Made by a program: the position numbers and the translations under genes. 64,000 nt of DNA, taken from positions 64,866,228 through 64,930,227 of the forward strand of contig OX638369.1 of the NCBI GenBank assembly GCA_951812925.1, read 5' to 3'. This document shows positions 44,354 through 55,779 of this stretch, one piece after another (within the stretch, counting starts at the first letter, position 1; each line of letters starts with the position of its first letter). Under the pieces are notes generated by a model that saw only the letters and a program-made list of their open reading frames with translations, ran no database searches and was not told the origin of the DNA. This DNA comes from Calliopum simillimum. Lineage: Eukaryota; Arthropoda; Insecta; Diptera; Lauxaniidae.

Positions 44354-45206
44354 AACTGTTAACAACTTTTTAAATTGGGTGATCTTCTAAACTAGAAGTC
44401 GTACGCAAATACTTTTAACGTATTTTTGTAGGAAATTTCCTGTGCTACAAAATTGGAGACCAACATTTTTCTGTAAAAGTTAGCATTAGCGAGATATATG
44501 CAAAAAGCTGATTTTAGCGACCTTCGAGCCTTCATAACTTTTTATGCGCACACGACTTTGCAATCGACTTTTCACAGTTTGTGTATCATCCATAAATAAA
44601 GACAATTCCGGTGAAAAATTTCCACTGGGAATTTTTTCGCACAGAAGCTCTTTTTTCGTCTTATTTTCCTGGGCTATTATATCTTTTAACATTTCTAAAA
44701 ATTTAAAAAATTTTCAATTATATAACATTTTATTCTGTAGATCGCAAAATAATATCACACTTAAATATAAATTGAGGCTGGACATACATAGAACATTCTC
44801 GCTACTTTAACAACAATAACAATATAGAGCTAATTTTAATTGTGGAAGACCCTGGCAAGTTGTGGGACTAAGTCTCCGCCATTAAATTTAATAATAAAAA
44901 AAAAAATAAAGTGGTTTATGTTGACTATATAAAAATTATACTAATTTTAAGAACTTTTAGTCATAATTTGCAAGAATCTTAAATTCTATGCATTTTTCAA
45001 CTTAGAAAATCATGACAATTAGGATAAGAGAAAAAAACTACTAAACATGGCTATGGTGACATATGTTTCGGTTACCGCCACGTGACCATCATCAGATCAA
45101 TTTATGTTTTTATTTAATATATTTTAAATTAAATGAAATAACAATTGAAAAATTTAACTTTTTGTCTGAGGCCGGGATGATATAACAAATAAAATTTTCA
45201 AGATAA
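44354..45206 (-). repeat. right arm, inner part with a ~450-bp extra segment
   Basis: 44354-44690 and 45170-45206 are inverted matches to 39242-39645. The 44690-45170 stretch has no counterpart in the left arm and contains no gene. Confidence 0.8.
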
Positions 45207-45214
45207 GTATACAT

Positions 45215-47024
45215 TAGGGCGCCCATATGTGCAAAATTCTGATATTGCTGGCTACCCGTCCATTTCCTGAAATTAGAGGTCAAAAAAATAAGATCTCAAA
45301 AAAAAATTTGGAAAAAACACAGCCGGTTTTCGATCAAAGGTCGAAAAATTGACTAAAAAAAGGCAAGTCGCTTTGACTGCCCGTTACTTCAAAACTGTTA
45401 ATTTTTTCATAATATTTTGAAGACAATTTTTGTAGAGCATGACATTATCTTCTTTTGGTCCAAAAATTAAATTTGTTGTTGTTTCGGTACAAAAACTTCA
45501 ATTTTTTAAGAAAATTTTCATGACTTTTTTTCTATAAATTGGTTTTTTGTAATTTTCAAAGGGTGGAATATTTGTTCTGGAACTCTTATATTATAGGGAA
45601 TTAAATATTGATCAATGTAAAAGAAAAATTACTAAAAAATATTAGTTTTTAAGAAATAGAACACGTTTCAAAGTTAAGAAAAAATGTATTTTTTTATCTT
45701 TTTCTTCTTAGTTTTTAATTTGATAAGAAACCATTTTAGTAGTCATATTTCCTAAACTAATTTGGGATTGCTGAACACGAAAATAGCATTTATTTTCGTT
45801 TTAGTGCGTTTTTGGGCTGTTCCAGCAGAGATAATCGAAAATTTCGATTTTCGTGCACGCAGCTCAGGAAAAAATTTCAATAAAGTTGTCAAAAACTGCA
45901 CAAAGATGTGAAATATCACCTGAGTATTTACTGAATAAGAAAAAAAAGTTTTCAAAATCGGTTCATGGCATGGTTTTTAAAATGAGGTCGAAAATCGGTA
46001 TTTAAAAAAAAAAACGAATACAAACCAAAACCAAAATAGTCATTTTAGATGTAGTTATTAATGCTGAATTCGAAATTGGACGCGAAATTGCTGTATCACT
46101 TATGGTTTGTGAGATATCTCACCCCTAATGTTCAAAAAACACGATTTTTGAGGTTGTGTAGAACACGCACAAAATCGTTTTGGTCTGTTTTATTAAATGC
46201 GTCACTTAGTACTGTTTTTTTTCTTCAAAATGAGTTACAGAATGGTCTTGTATAATTTTTCTTTAAAAAGTTATGACCATTTTAAAATAACATTATAATA
46301 GATATAGTAATATTACAATTGCTATAGAAAATCCATACATGATTTTTACTTTCATGATGTCATTTTAAAATGATCATAACTTTTTGAAACAAACCCATTT
46401 CATAGCTCATTTTGAAGGCAGTTCTAAATGATGCATTTAATACCAACTAAAAATGCATTTTGTTGCATCCAAAAAAGTAGCGATTAAAAGAAAAAAGATA
46501 AGAATACTAATTTTTTTCCAACATTGAGACCGGCTCCATACCTTAAAACTTAATATTTTTAAATAATTTTTTTTTTGTTGAATTAATCAACATTTAATCC
46601 CATGCAATATAAGAATTCCAGAACAAATATTCCGCCCTTCGAAAATTACAAAAAAACAATTTATAGAAAAAAAGTCATGAAAATTTTCTTAAAAAATTTA
46701 AATTTTTGTACTGAAACAGCAACAAATTTAATTTTTGGACCAAAACTTTTTAAGAAGATTATGTTGACCTAGTCATGCTCTACAAAAGTTGTCCTGAACA
46801 TATTATGAAAAAATGAATAGTTTTGAAGTAACGGGCAGTCAAAGCGACTTGCCTTTTTTTAGTCAATTTTTCGACCTTTGATCGAAAACCGGCTGGGTTT
46901 TTTCCACTACCGATTCCAAATTTTTTTGTGAGACCTTATTTTTTTGATCTCTTATTTCAGGAAATGGACGGGGAGCAAACAAATTCTCAACTTTGCACAT
47001 TTCATATATCTTGTGGGCGCTCTA
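45215..47024. mobile_element. 1810-bp hAT-like foldback, copy B
   Basis: Ends TAGGGCGCCCAT and GTGGGCGCTCTA. It is flanked by the exact 8-bp duplication GTATACAT (45207-45214, 47025-47032). Long inverted arms and the middle match copy A (4894-6555) in reverse orientation. No ORF. Confidence 0.92.
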
Positions 47025-47032
47025 GTATACAT

Positions 47033-47815
47033 CCTAACCAAATAGTTCGCTCGGATCTCTCTGTCGCACATTTTCATTTGTACCAATATTTCATTTCTTA
47101 AAGCTCGGCAACCCTGGCTTAAAACAGGTTTTTCACAAGCAACCCTGTATCACCGTGTTCGCAATGAAATTATCTTTATTTTAGCACAAAATTTGTTTAT
47201 TAAACAGATAAGTGCAAATTTGTGGTATTGACTGACCTTTTAAAGCCTGGCAGCCCTATGCCATGCCAGAAAAAATAGGAAACTCTACGTTAACATATTG
47301 TAGAGGCTTTAAACTTTCGATTTGTATATAATTTTTCCATTAAACACATTTTTTTTTAAACGCATAGTGCAAATTTGTGGTATTGACTGACCTTTTAAAG
47401 CCTGGCAACCCTATGCCTTGCCAGGAAAGAAATAGGCAACCCTACTTTAACATATTGTAGAGGCTCTAAGCTTTCGAATGGTCTATAATTTTTTCATTAA
47501 ACAGATGAGTGCAAATTTTTGGTTTTGGCCGACCTTTTAAAGCCTGGCAACCCTATGCCTTGCCAGGAAAAAAATAGGCAACCCTACTTTTACATATTGT
47601 AGAGGCTCTAAACTTTCGAATGGTATATGATTTTTTCATTAAACAGATGAGTGGATTTTTTGAAAAAAATACACTTTTCAATATGGAATGAACCATAGCC
47701 TTGCCAGGATTTTTTTAGGCAACCCACTCACAATATGTTTCTAAACGTATTTACTTTCATAAAAAATAGGTTTCATCCATTAAACAGATGAGTGAAAATC
47801 TCTCCTTATTCGTAC
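47033..47815 (-). repeat. right arm, outer part: ~140-bp tandem units
   Basis: Inverted counterpart of 37053-37681, with five rather than four units marked by CATTAAACAGATGAGTG or a variant. It runs from CCTAACCAAATAGTTCGCTC to CTCTCCTTATTCGTA. Confidence 0.85.
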
Positions 47816-48049
47816 CTCCTACTATATCGCTTACGTTTTATATTTTGTTTTTGGACTGACTACTTGCATTACCCTGGGTCAAAAAAGGAAGTAGTGCGTA
47901 TATCGCTAGCTACTTCGCTAGTGATATTGGACCAATTATCTACATGAGAACTGATGGGAAACAAAAAAAAAAATAAAAATTATTTCTTATTAAAAGATTA
48001 AGAATTGGTATAAACTATGTTTTATAATTTAATCCAATTTTAGGTGTTC

Positions 48050-48600
48050 TGAAATACTGTCTGTGTCTTCATAACTTGAGAACCATTTCTCCAATTTGGA
48101 TGATTTTTTCTTTCCTTTATAGATATTTTGCGTGGCAAGGTTTTAGGATACGCTTTATTTCGAAATACACTCGGCTTGATCCGGGTTCTTGGAAAATCCC
48201 ATCAATCAAAAATCCTTTATCCGATTTGCATGATTTTTTGCTTTCGAAAACATGCTATCTGGTGAGATTCCGGGACAAACTCTTATTATTTGAAATACCC
48301 TCGACTTCGCTTGGAATATTAAAAAAATTCTGGCACAAGGACAAATAACATCCGCTGGAAAGACAGATATCCGATTAGCATGATTTCTTTCTATCAAAGA
48401 CATGTTATCCGATAAACTCTAATTTAAAATTCTTCCGGGATATTAAAACATTACGGCACTGGGAAAAATAATATCCGCTGGAAAAATGGGCACTAAACTA
48501 TTTCACAAGGATGAATGAGATAAGGTACATAAATATTAAAAAGATATCGAGAAAGGGCGAACGCAGTCGCTCCCGGTGTAACTAATATCAAATAGAAATC
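48050..48600 (-). repeat. dispersed repeat family C, copy 1
   Basis: Reverse complement of 60465-60890: CTGTGTCTTCATAACTTGAG, GATTTTTTCTTTCCTTTATA, GGCTTGATCCGGGTTCTTGG. It ends GGGCGAACGCAGTCGCTCCC, which mirrors GGGAGCGACTTCGTTCGCCC. No ORF or TIR seen; class unknown. Confidence 0.7.
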
Positions 48601-49129
48601 ACTTTATACTAAAACGGATTGAAACCGATGGACAATTTGATTTATTGGAAAAAAATTCCGATTCCATCTTAGTTGCGAACACATTGAGTAAGGGTATGCC
48701 TTAACCCTTTCATGCCCACTGTTGCCCATAAGCAACATTGTATATTTGCGCTAAAAACTCAGTTATTTTCTAATTTTTCGCCAATTACGAATTTTGTTCA
48801 ATAGTTTGATATATGTTGCTTGCTTTGTAATAGATTTGCATTCATAAGCATTAATAGTTATCATTTGAATAATGATCTTTGCTATGTCCATATGTGCGAA
48901 AAAAAATATGCAAAAAGTGGATGTATATTTTATATAATTTAAATTCAATATATAAATAAATTTGGATCAAAAAGGACATAAAATAACTAAAAACATGTAT
49001 GAGAATCAGAAAAATAAAATAATTGCACAAAAAAGGTCTTAGTTGTTCCTCAGTAATTTTCTAAAGTCAATGTTGCCTATAGGCAACATTGGGCACTTAT
49101 GGATATATTTCAAATAATTTTATATTTTG

Positions 49130-49640
49130 CATTAGGGAAGCTTACCATGGCTAGAAATCATAAAAATATGCGAGTTTGATTGGGAAAACTCCTCTGATGG
49201 AGAATGGACCAGAAAAAAAGCAAAATATAGTAAATTTTCAGAATAATATTGAAAAACCACACAACAACCCATTGACAGAGGTGAAAATATTGAAGTAAAT
49301 TTTCTGGAGAGGATATTCACGAAGACATGGAAAATAACATTGAACAAAAATAGAAAACGAGATTTTTTATAAAATCAACTTTGCAAATTTTAAAACGAGT
49401 TGGTGTTTCAGGAATTTTATATGACATCTGTCTGTAAGTTAGAGAGGAACCATATGAATCATTTTGATTAGGAATATATTCAGACATTGCCCTACATTCG
49501 GCCTCCAACATTTCCAAAATTAAAATTTTAAAGTGTTTTTCGATAATGGTTTTACTTCTAATGATCAAATTATAATATAAACGTTTCTGAGGAGACAGCA
49601 ATACTCTAGAATTTGATCTTGGGGGGGATGGGTTTTTACA
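49130..49640 (+). pseudogene. decayed piggyBac-like transposase
   Basis: Plus-strand scraps in different frames: an acidic N-terminal piece CEFDWENSSDGEW (49169-49207), typical of piggyBac N-termini, and FKVFFDNGFTSNDQ (about 49528-49569), resembling the conserved DNFxTS motif near the third catalytic region. Most of the DDE core is missing or unreadable. The call is supported mainly by position inside the TTAA-bounded element. Confidence 0.55.
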
Positions 49641-49984
49641 TAAAAAAACGAAGGAGAACTATACTTAACACTAAATTTGTGCCGTTATATATGGGTAAAA
49701 ATTCTTCCTGGGGGTTGAACCTCCGAAACCTCTGTGTGCACAGGCCTGCTTAAGAGTAGGAACAACTCGTAATAATCGTCTAGGAAACTATTTTCTAGGT
49801 CAAGAAAAGGAGTTATGTAGCTTAAAAGGATGAGGATCACACTATAAAGCTTTTGAGTAATCCTCGTCCAGCTATTGATAGCTTCAATGAGCACATGGAA
49901 GGTGTTGATCTTTCCGATATGTTGCTGGAACTATACGCGATTAACCATCGTTCCAAGAAATGATATCTGCGCAAAGTATCTTTG

Positions 49985-50215
49985 TGCATAAATGTATTGT
50001 ATGTATTTTATCTCTAACTTATACTTGAGTATAAGGCCAATATGCAATGACTTTTATCTCTTTCCAAGACACTTCCGTTTGTGTTCCAACTCCAAAGACT
50101 TTTTCCAGGTGACTTTTGATTTACCTTTCTAAGCTGCCTTGTGGATGCCACTCAAGTGCTGTAAATTTCGCTGTTAGGTCTTCGGATCTCTTTTAGGTGT
50201 AATTCAGAGTGTGGG
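49985..50215 (-). pseudogene. 3' end of an RTE-type non-LTR ORF, copy 2
   Basis: Minus strand reads ALEWHPQGSLE and SWKEIKVIA, then the ATACA-type tail, paralleling ALEWNPQGSRG and SWQEIKVIARDRDKWRD at 60929-61126. Heavily decayed. Confidence 0.6.
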
Positions 50216-50509
50216 GTGGTGCATAAAAGAGGCAGAAGTAAAAAGCTATTCTACCACAGAGATATAAAATATGATAAAATAGGAAATTTCAGTTAGATAT
50301 GCATAGCTGATGAACTACTGCAACACTGCAAATAGAACAGCACCTACACACAAGAGAGCAAATTTGTCACTTGCACCAGCAAAAAACCCCTCCAAACTTC
50401 TATTATAATTTTACACTATGGACCCGAAAACCTATTGAGACTTCAGACACTATATATTGGAGAAAATGGATGCCAAATTGTAAAAAAATTTCTATTTAAA
50501 TTCAATATA

Positions 50510-51622
50510 AAACTAGTAAGGGTGTTAATTTTGGCCTGGCCAAAAAATAAATACCCTACACTGCAGTATTTTGAAAATTTTGCTTATATGGGAGGTGCCA
50601 CTCCCTCTTGTCCGAGTACACCCAGTTTTTGTTCAGAGCTTGCATTTATAGTTTTTAGAGTCAGAGTGAAATTTTGTTGGATTATCTCAAAAAACTCTTT
50701 CAGTATAGCATTTTGAATCTTTTGCTTATATGGGAGGTGCCACGCCCACTTGTCTGATTTCACCCAATTTTTGCTGAGAGCTTTCATTTATAATTTTTAG
50801 TGTCTGAATCAAATTTGGTTCGAATATCTCAAAAAACGCTTTCAGTAAAGCGTTTTGAAGCTTTTGCTTATATGGGAGGTGCCACGCCCTCTTGTGCGAG
50901 TACACCCAGTTTTTGTTCAGAGCTTGCATTTATAGTTTTTAGTGTCAGAGTGAAATTTAGTTGGATTATCTCAAAAAACTTTTTCAGTATATCATTTTGA
51001 AACTTTTGCTAATATGGGAGGTGCCACGCCCCCTTGTACGATTTCAATCAATTTTTGCTGAGAGCTTTAATTTATAATTTTTAGTGTCTGAGTCAAAGTT
51101 GGTTCGAATATCTCAAAAAACGCTTTCAGTATAGCGTTTTGAAGCTTTTGCTTATATGGGAGGTGCCACACCCTCTTGTCCGAATTCGCTCAGTTTTTTA
51201 TCAGAGCTTGCGCTTACAATTCGTAGTACTTATATGTATTGTGGTTGCATTGTCGTGAAAAATACTCCTAAAATTGCATTTTGAATATAATTTTTGTATG
51301 GGCGGTAGGCGTGTCCGTTGACCGATTTTGCTCATTTTCAATCCCCCGAGCTAACTTTGACGACGGAGGCAGTGTACCAAATTTCATTGAATTATCTTGC
51401 TCAGTTTTCCCAAAAAGTGTATTTCAACACACAGCCAGCCACCCAGCCAGCCAGCCAGCCACCCAGCCAGCCAGCCAGACAGACGGACATGGCTATATCG
51501 ACTCAGGAGGTGACGCTGATCAAGAATATGTATACTTTTCTATACCTGCCACGCCTCCGTCTCTACGTTACAAACGGAAGGACAAAGTGAATATACCCTG
51601 GGTGTAGGGTATAAAAACTGCA
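50510..51622 (+). mobile_element. Helitron/DINE-1-like repeat, copy 5 (complete)
   Basis: Starts CTAGTAAGGGTGT and CCTACACTGCAG. It has five internal direct repeats of about 143 bp (GCTTATATGGGAGGTGCCAC at 50580, 50722, 50867, 51012, 51148), the (AGCC)n tract near 51440-51475, CATGGCTATATCGACTC, and the 3' hairpin TATACCCTGGGTGTAGGGTATA. It is co-oriented with copy 1 and very similar to it. Confidence 0.75.
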
Positions 51623-51818
51623 TTGTTCATTAATTTTATTTTACAAAGTTTACCAGCAATGCCCAATGTTGCTTATAGGTAACATCCTCCAGAGAACAAA
51701 CAAGGATATGCAGGACCTTGAAATTAATACTATTTGTTCTTTAGGTCTATTTTTGCAACTGTATAGCCTCAAAAAAATTTTAAGTCACCCCAAATTAATT
51801 CGGTCATGAAAGGGTTAA

Positions 51819-52428
51819 AAAGCGTAAAGGCCTCGATAACCTCGTTACGTTTTCAAAATCAATACGAACTTCGACAGTTTCACGAGTTAACGAGGCTTTC
51901 ACATGTTTTAAGGAAAACCTAAATGAACTTTTATTCGATTCCGAAGAAAATCGGATTTCAAAACGTGGCTGTATGTAAAGTTTCAAGAACAATTCGAAAT
52001 AGGAAAAAAGGGATAAATACAATAGGCTCTCGGAAATAGCGTCATAAAATTTTTTTGAAAAAAACCAAAAATCTCATACAAAATTCTGGCGTTATTTCCA
52101 TTTTATTTTGCAAATAAAGCGAAAAACTTCTGGCGTTTTCCTAAAATTATGGCTTTGTTTTCAAAATTTTTAAAAAAGGAAAAAACGAAAGAAAATCTTT
52201 TGGAAATAAAACCAGAAATTTCCTGGCATTAATTTTTGGGAATATGTAAGGCCTTTTTTCTTATGGCATAATTACCAAAATTCTGGCGTTATTTTCCAGT
52301 TAATTTTTTGATTTATTTCCATTTACACCTAGACTCGACGAGCAATATTTATGTTATAATTTATATTATAATTTTTTTTTTATGTCAAAATTTCATGTGA
52401 TTTGATGTTATGAAATTTTTGAAAAACC
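51819..52428. other. no gene; CTGGCGTTATTTCC-type repeats
   Basis: Several loose copies of TTCTGGCGTTATTT and complements between 52030 and 52320 recall the GGGCGTTATTTC array at 30215. No termini or ORF. Confidence 0.5.
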
Positions 52429-52776
52429 TTGGACGCAGTTTCAACGGAGTATCAGTCAATTTCTCAAATGCGTGATGGAAGTATTCTACTATTAGCAAAT
52501 AATGTTCGAGTTGCAGAACGTTTCATCAAATGCATTAACTTATCGAACCTCTGCCCCATTTCGGTTAAATTTAACGAGTCTCTAAATATCGTTAAAGATG
52601 TCATTTATGCACCATATCTAATGCATATAACAGAAGAAGAAATCCATAGTGAAATGAAAATCCAAGGAGTAACTGGAGCATATAAATTTACTCGGCAAAC
52701 CGATAAAGGTCCAATTGCAACAGAAAGATTGAGGTTTGCGCACGATAAAACTAGTGCGCACATTATTACTTGTTAA
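52429..52776 (+). pseudogene. ORF1 fragment of a non-LTR retrotransposon
   Basis: 115 codons open, reading STEYQSISQMRDGSILLLAN, FNESLNIVKDVIYAPYLM and ITEEEIHSEMKIQGVTGAYK. This is the esterase-free, RRM-like ORF1 region of Jockey/CR1-type elements (compare the YxSIxxLRxGxLL and EEEIxxELKxQGV patterns). Upstream and downstream parts are absent. Confidence 0.7.
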
Positions 52777-52846
52777 TTGTTCAAATTCAAAAAAAAATTT
52801 AATCTAGTTGCGTTTGGTAAATATGTACAAATCTTCATGCTACTGT

Positions 52847-53420
52847 TTTTACTCATTCGGTAATTTATGGCTTCACAAGAGCTGCGAAATAGAAGTGCGT
52901 GAAAAAATTTGTAAAATATTTAACGAAAATCCAAATTGGACTTTCAAAGCAATTGCTAGAAAAGCTAAGATTTCGCGGAATACCGTTTCGCGTGTTATTA
53001 AAACCTATAAGGAATGTCTGGCCGTTAGTAGAAAGCAAGGAAGTGGAAAAAAGAAAGGTTTTGATAATCCTAATGCTGCCAAGAAGGTGATAGCTCTTCT
53101 TAAGAAAAATTTCAATATATCGAAAAGAAAAGTAGCTGAGAAAGTCCAATGTTCTGAGACCTTTGTCAGAAAAGTTAAAAAGGAGGGAGGGCTTAAGTCA
53201 TTTAAAATTCAGAAAGTTCCGGACAGAAATTCCAAAAAGAACGTTGAGGCAAAAAAGCGAGCCAAAATACTTTAACGAGAAATTTGACTGTTGACTGAGG
53301 TCCGAACTGCCTGGTCCTCAGACCCATCGAAAGATATTGGGCTCTGAAAAAAAGGCATATGAAGAACACAAAACAGGTTGCTGAAAACACCAAACATTTT
53401 TCAGGAAAACAATTAGTGTC
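52847..53420 (+). pseudogene. Tc1/mariner-type (maT-like) transposase, catalytic core deleted
   Basis: 52860-53276 encodes the paired helix-turn-helix region: VREKICKIFNENPNWTFKAI, ARKAKISRNTVSRVIKTYK, GSGKKKGFDNPNAAKKVIAL, SKRKVAEKVQCSETFVRKVK, KVPDRNSKKNVEAKKRAKIL. After a stop, 53318-53410 gives the C-terminal RPIERYWALKKRHMKNTKQV in another frame. The region between, which should hold the catalytic triad, is missing. Confidence 0.8.
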
Positions 53421-53670
53421 TGTTCTGAACACAGAAGAATCGGAGCATTTAACTACACGAGTTGCTTTTCTGACAGAAGCTCTTCGAAAGAGTTGTTCGA
53501 CATATTTTGCCTTACCAATATTTGTTGGATCTTTTTCTTCCTGATCTAGGTTTTCGTACAATGTTTAAGTCTTCTTTATACTGTTTAATGGCTTTTGAAA
53601 CAGTGTGACGATGAACCATGAGATCTGTTGCTATTTTTTTGAAAGTCCACAATAGATTTTTTTGAAAAAG
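53421..53670 (-). pseudogene. second maT-like transposase N-terminus, head to head
   Basis: Minus strand reads LLWTFKKIATDLMVHRHTVS, KAIKQYKEDLNIVRKP and, in the next frame, FRRASVRKATRVVKCSDSSV. This parallels WTFKAIARKAKISRNTVS and VAEKVQCSET of the plus-strand copy. It faces the preceding copy, so the two DNA-binding domains point towards each other. Confidence 0.7.
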
Positions 53671-53686
53671 TTTTAATTACGTGGGT

Positions 53687-54955
53687 TGCTATATATATTT
53701 CTGGCCTAATAATGAAAATGCGAATACTTGTCATCAAAAATGGTTTTATTGTTTTTTCAAAGTATTCTCCAGCATGATTTATACTCTTTTACATGCGCTC
53801 AATCCAATTGTCGAAGCACTTTTTCCACTCCGATTCAGACACCTCCAAAACATGGTTTTTGAACGCTTCAACAGCATCTTCTGGCGATGAAAATCGTTGA
53901 CCACGCATTTTTTTCTTGATGTGCGGGAATATAAAGAAGTCATTGGGTGCCAAGTCAGGGCTGTACGGCGGATGACCCATCAATTCGATTTTTTAGCCGG
54001 TCAAAAAGGCGCTGGTTTGAGCCGATGTGTGAGAGCTCGCATTGTCATGGTGAACAATGATTCGTCTTCTCTTGTTCGTTTTTGGAATTTCTCCCAAGAC
54101 TTCAGCCAAACAAATTGTGGTGTACCACTCAGTATTGACCGTTCTACGTTGCTCAAGCGGAACAGTCGCCACATGACCAGTTTTGCCGAAGAAACAGGCA
54201 ACCATTTTCTTCGAAGTGCTTCTTCCACGAACATTTTTCGTTGGATTTGGCTCGTCTTCGAAGACCCACACGGTCGATTGCTGTTTTGTTTCGGGCTCAT
54301 ACGCATAGATCCATGATTTGTCACCTGTGACAATCTTATAAACGTCTTTTGAAGCACCGCGATCGTATTTTTTCAACATTTCTTTGCACCAATCGACACG
54401 AGCCTTTTTTTGAGCGATTGTCAAATTGTGCGGGATCCAACGAGAACAAATCTTTTTTACGGCCAGGTGTTCATGCAATATCGAATGTATGCTGGTGGAA
54501 GAAATGCCCAAGGATGCTTCTATCGCACGGTATGTCACATGACGATTTTGCATTATCAGTTTACGTTCTCTGGCACAACGGCCGTTTTTGGACGACCTTC
54601 ACGGAATTCGTCTTTGAGCGAGCGTCGGCCACGATTGAATTCATTAAACCAGTTTTTCACAGTGCTATAGGATGGTGCTTCATTGCCATACAAAGATTTA
54701 AGTTCATCGATGCACTCTTGTCGTGATAATCCACGTCGAAAGTTGTGAAAAATGATCGCACGAAAATGTTCACGAGTTAATTCCATTTTTTTTGCCAAAT
54801 TGATTTTTTTAAGTCACTGTAAACAACACAAATGATGGTCGTACGTCAAAATGTTCTGAGTACGTTTATGCTAAAAAATGTCAAACATTCCAATGGAAAT
54901 GTCAGATTGCACCTAGCAACTCTTAGTGTAGCCTAGGCCAGAAATATATATAGCA
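53687..54955 (-). mobile_element. near-complete mariner element
   Basis: TIRs TGCTATATATATTTCTGGCC at the left and its complement at 54934-54955. Length about 1.27 kb, typical of mariner. Encodes the transposase at 53789-54798. Confidence 0.88.
53789..54798 (-). pseudogene. mariner transposase with two lesions
   Basis: Minus strand, MELTREHFRAIIFHNFRRGL start region with HTH, then NRGRRSLKDEFREGRP (54556-54798). A frame break follows near 54556, consistent with a 13-nt deletion relative to related mariners. The frame resumes at 54553 and includes VTGDKSWIYAYEPETKQQS and IIVHHDNASSHTSAQ. An in-frame TAA stands at 53993-53995, and the end part holds HPPYSPDLAPNDFFIFPHIK. The catalytic aspartates show D,D34D spacing when read across the stop. 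Close to functional length but not translatable as one protein. It resembles the capitata/mellifera mariners (recall). Confidence 0.9.
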
Positions 54956-55204
54956 GCTTACGTATTTCTTCACGTTTCTTTACGAATGATGAATAATTTG
55001 AATAAATATTATCAGCCCAATTCTAAACAAAAATTTCTTAGGAGTTTTTTCTCTTTCCCCTTTTCTCATATTCTGAATAAAAAAATTTTGGGAAATTTCT
55101 CCCTTTTCACTTTTCTCTTGTTCTAAGCGAACTTCGAAAATTTTAAAAATATTTTTGCGTAAAAAGTAGGCATCACGAACTTGAAAAAAGGGAAAATGTT
55201 ATTA

Positions 55205-55776
55205 GCCGTATTCACGATCTTGTTGCATCGTAGCAAATGCAAATTTGCAAGAGTAAATAACTGTGAGCACACACTGTTGTAAATTGGTATTGCAAACGTT
55301 TCAGAACAGCTGTTTTTTGTTTTGCTGTCAAATATTTTTTGAATTTAAAATTTATTTGATATCTTATTTTGATTTAAAAGAAATTTTACTGAAAAGTTGT
55401 GCGTTATTTAGAAAAAAAATCACAATTTCATTAATTACATTCAATGTGCTTAATGCAAACATTACGTAGAAATCTTTGTTAATTAAACCAAAACGAAATA
55501 ATTGAAATTTAATTGTATTTGTCTACATTTTAATTTCAATTTGTGACAAAAACGGTTGTGAAAAACATAAAAGTCATTAAGGAATTGTGCCAATCACAAA
55601 TGAAAAAAAATAAAATCAGTCACAATAGACTATTGAAAATCAATCGTGCAATAGGTTTTTGAGTTGCAAATTTGGTATTGCTTACAAGAATCTTGCTTTT
55701 GAAAATTCAATAGAATTTGTTTTTGTAATTTAAAATAATTTGCATTTGCTACGATGCAACATGATCGTGAATACGG
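55205..55776. mobile_element. 572-bp Harbinger-like MITE, TIR CCGTATTCACGATC
   Basis: Inverted ends GCCGTATTCACGATCTTGTT / CATGATCGTGAATACGG, continuing as GCATCGTAGCAAATGCAAAT / ATTTGCATTTGCTACGATGC. They are flanked by TTA on both sides (55202-55204, 55777-55779), the 3-bp target typical of PIF/Harbinger. No transposase. Confidence 0.8.
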
Positions 55777-55779
55777 TTA

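Larger units (their letters stand above)
37053..47815. mobile_element. 10.8-kb composite foldback with host gene fragments in its loop
   Basis: Outer ends are inverted: TACGAATAAGGAGAGATTTT at 37053 and its complement ending near 47815. The left arm (37053-37689, 39242-39645) and the right arm (47033-47815, 44354-45206, with a rim near 43625) match over about 1 kb in inverted orientation once insertions are removed. The single arm unit shows no inverted termini of its own, so the two arms are better read as the halves of one foldback than as two independent insertions. The loop (39646-43625) holds p32-like, TANGO2-like and RRP12-like gene fragments with introns. No outer target duplication was found. 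Confidence 0.65.
48705..51814 (+). mobile_element. piggyBac-type element with nested insertions
   Basis: TTAA at 48701-48704 and 51815-51818 bracket CCCTTTCATGCCC...GGTCATGAAAGGG, the end structure of piggyBac elements. Subterminal near-palindromes lie close to both ends (GTTGCCCATAAGCAACAT at 48723; ATGTTGCTTATAGGTAACAT near 51666), and a perfect one, ATGTTGCCTATAGGCAACAT, at about 49071. Decayed transposase text lies between, and a Helitron-like repeat occupies 50510-51622. Confidence 0.85.
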
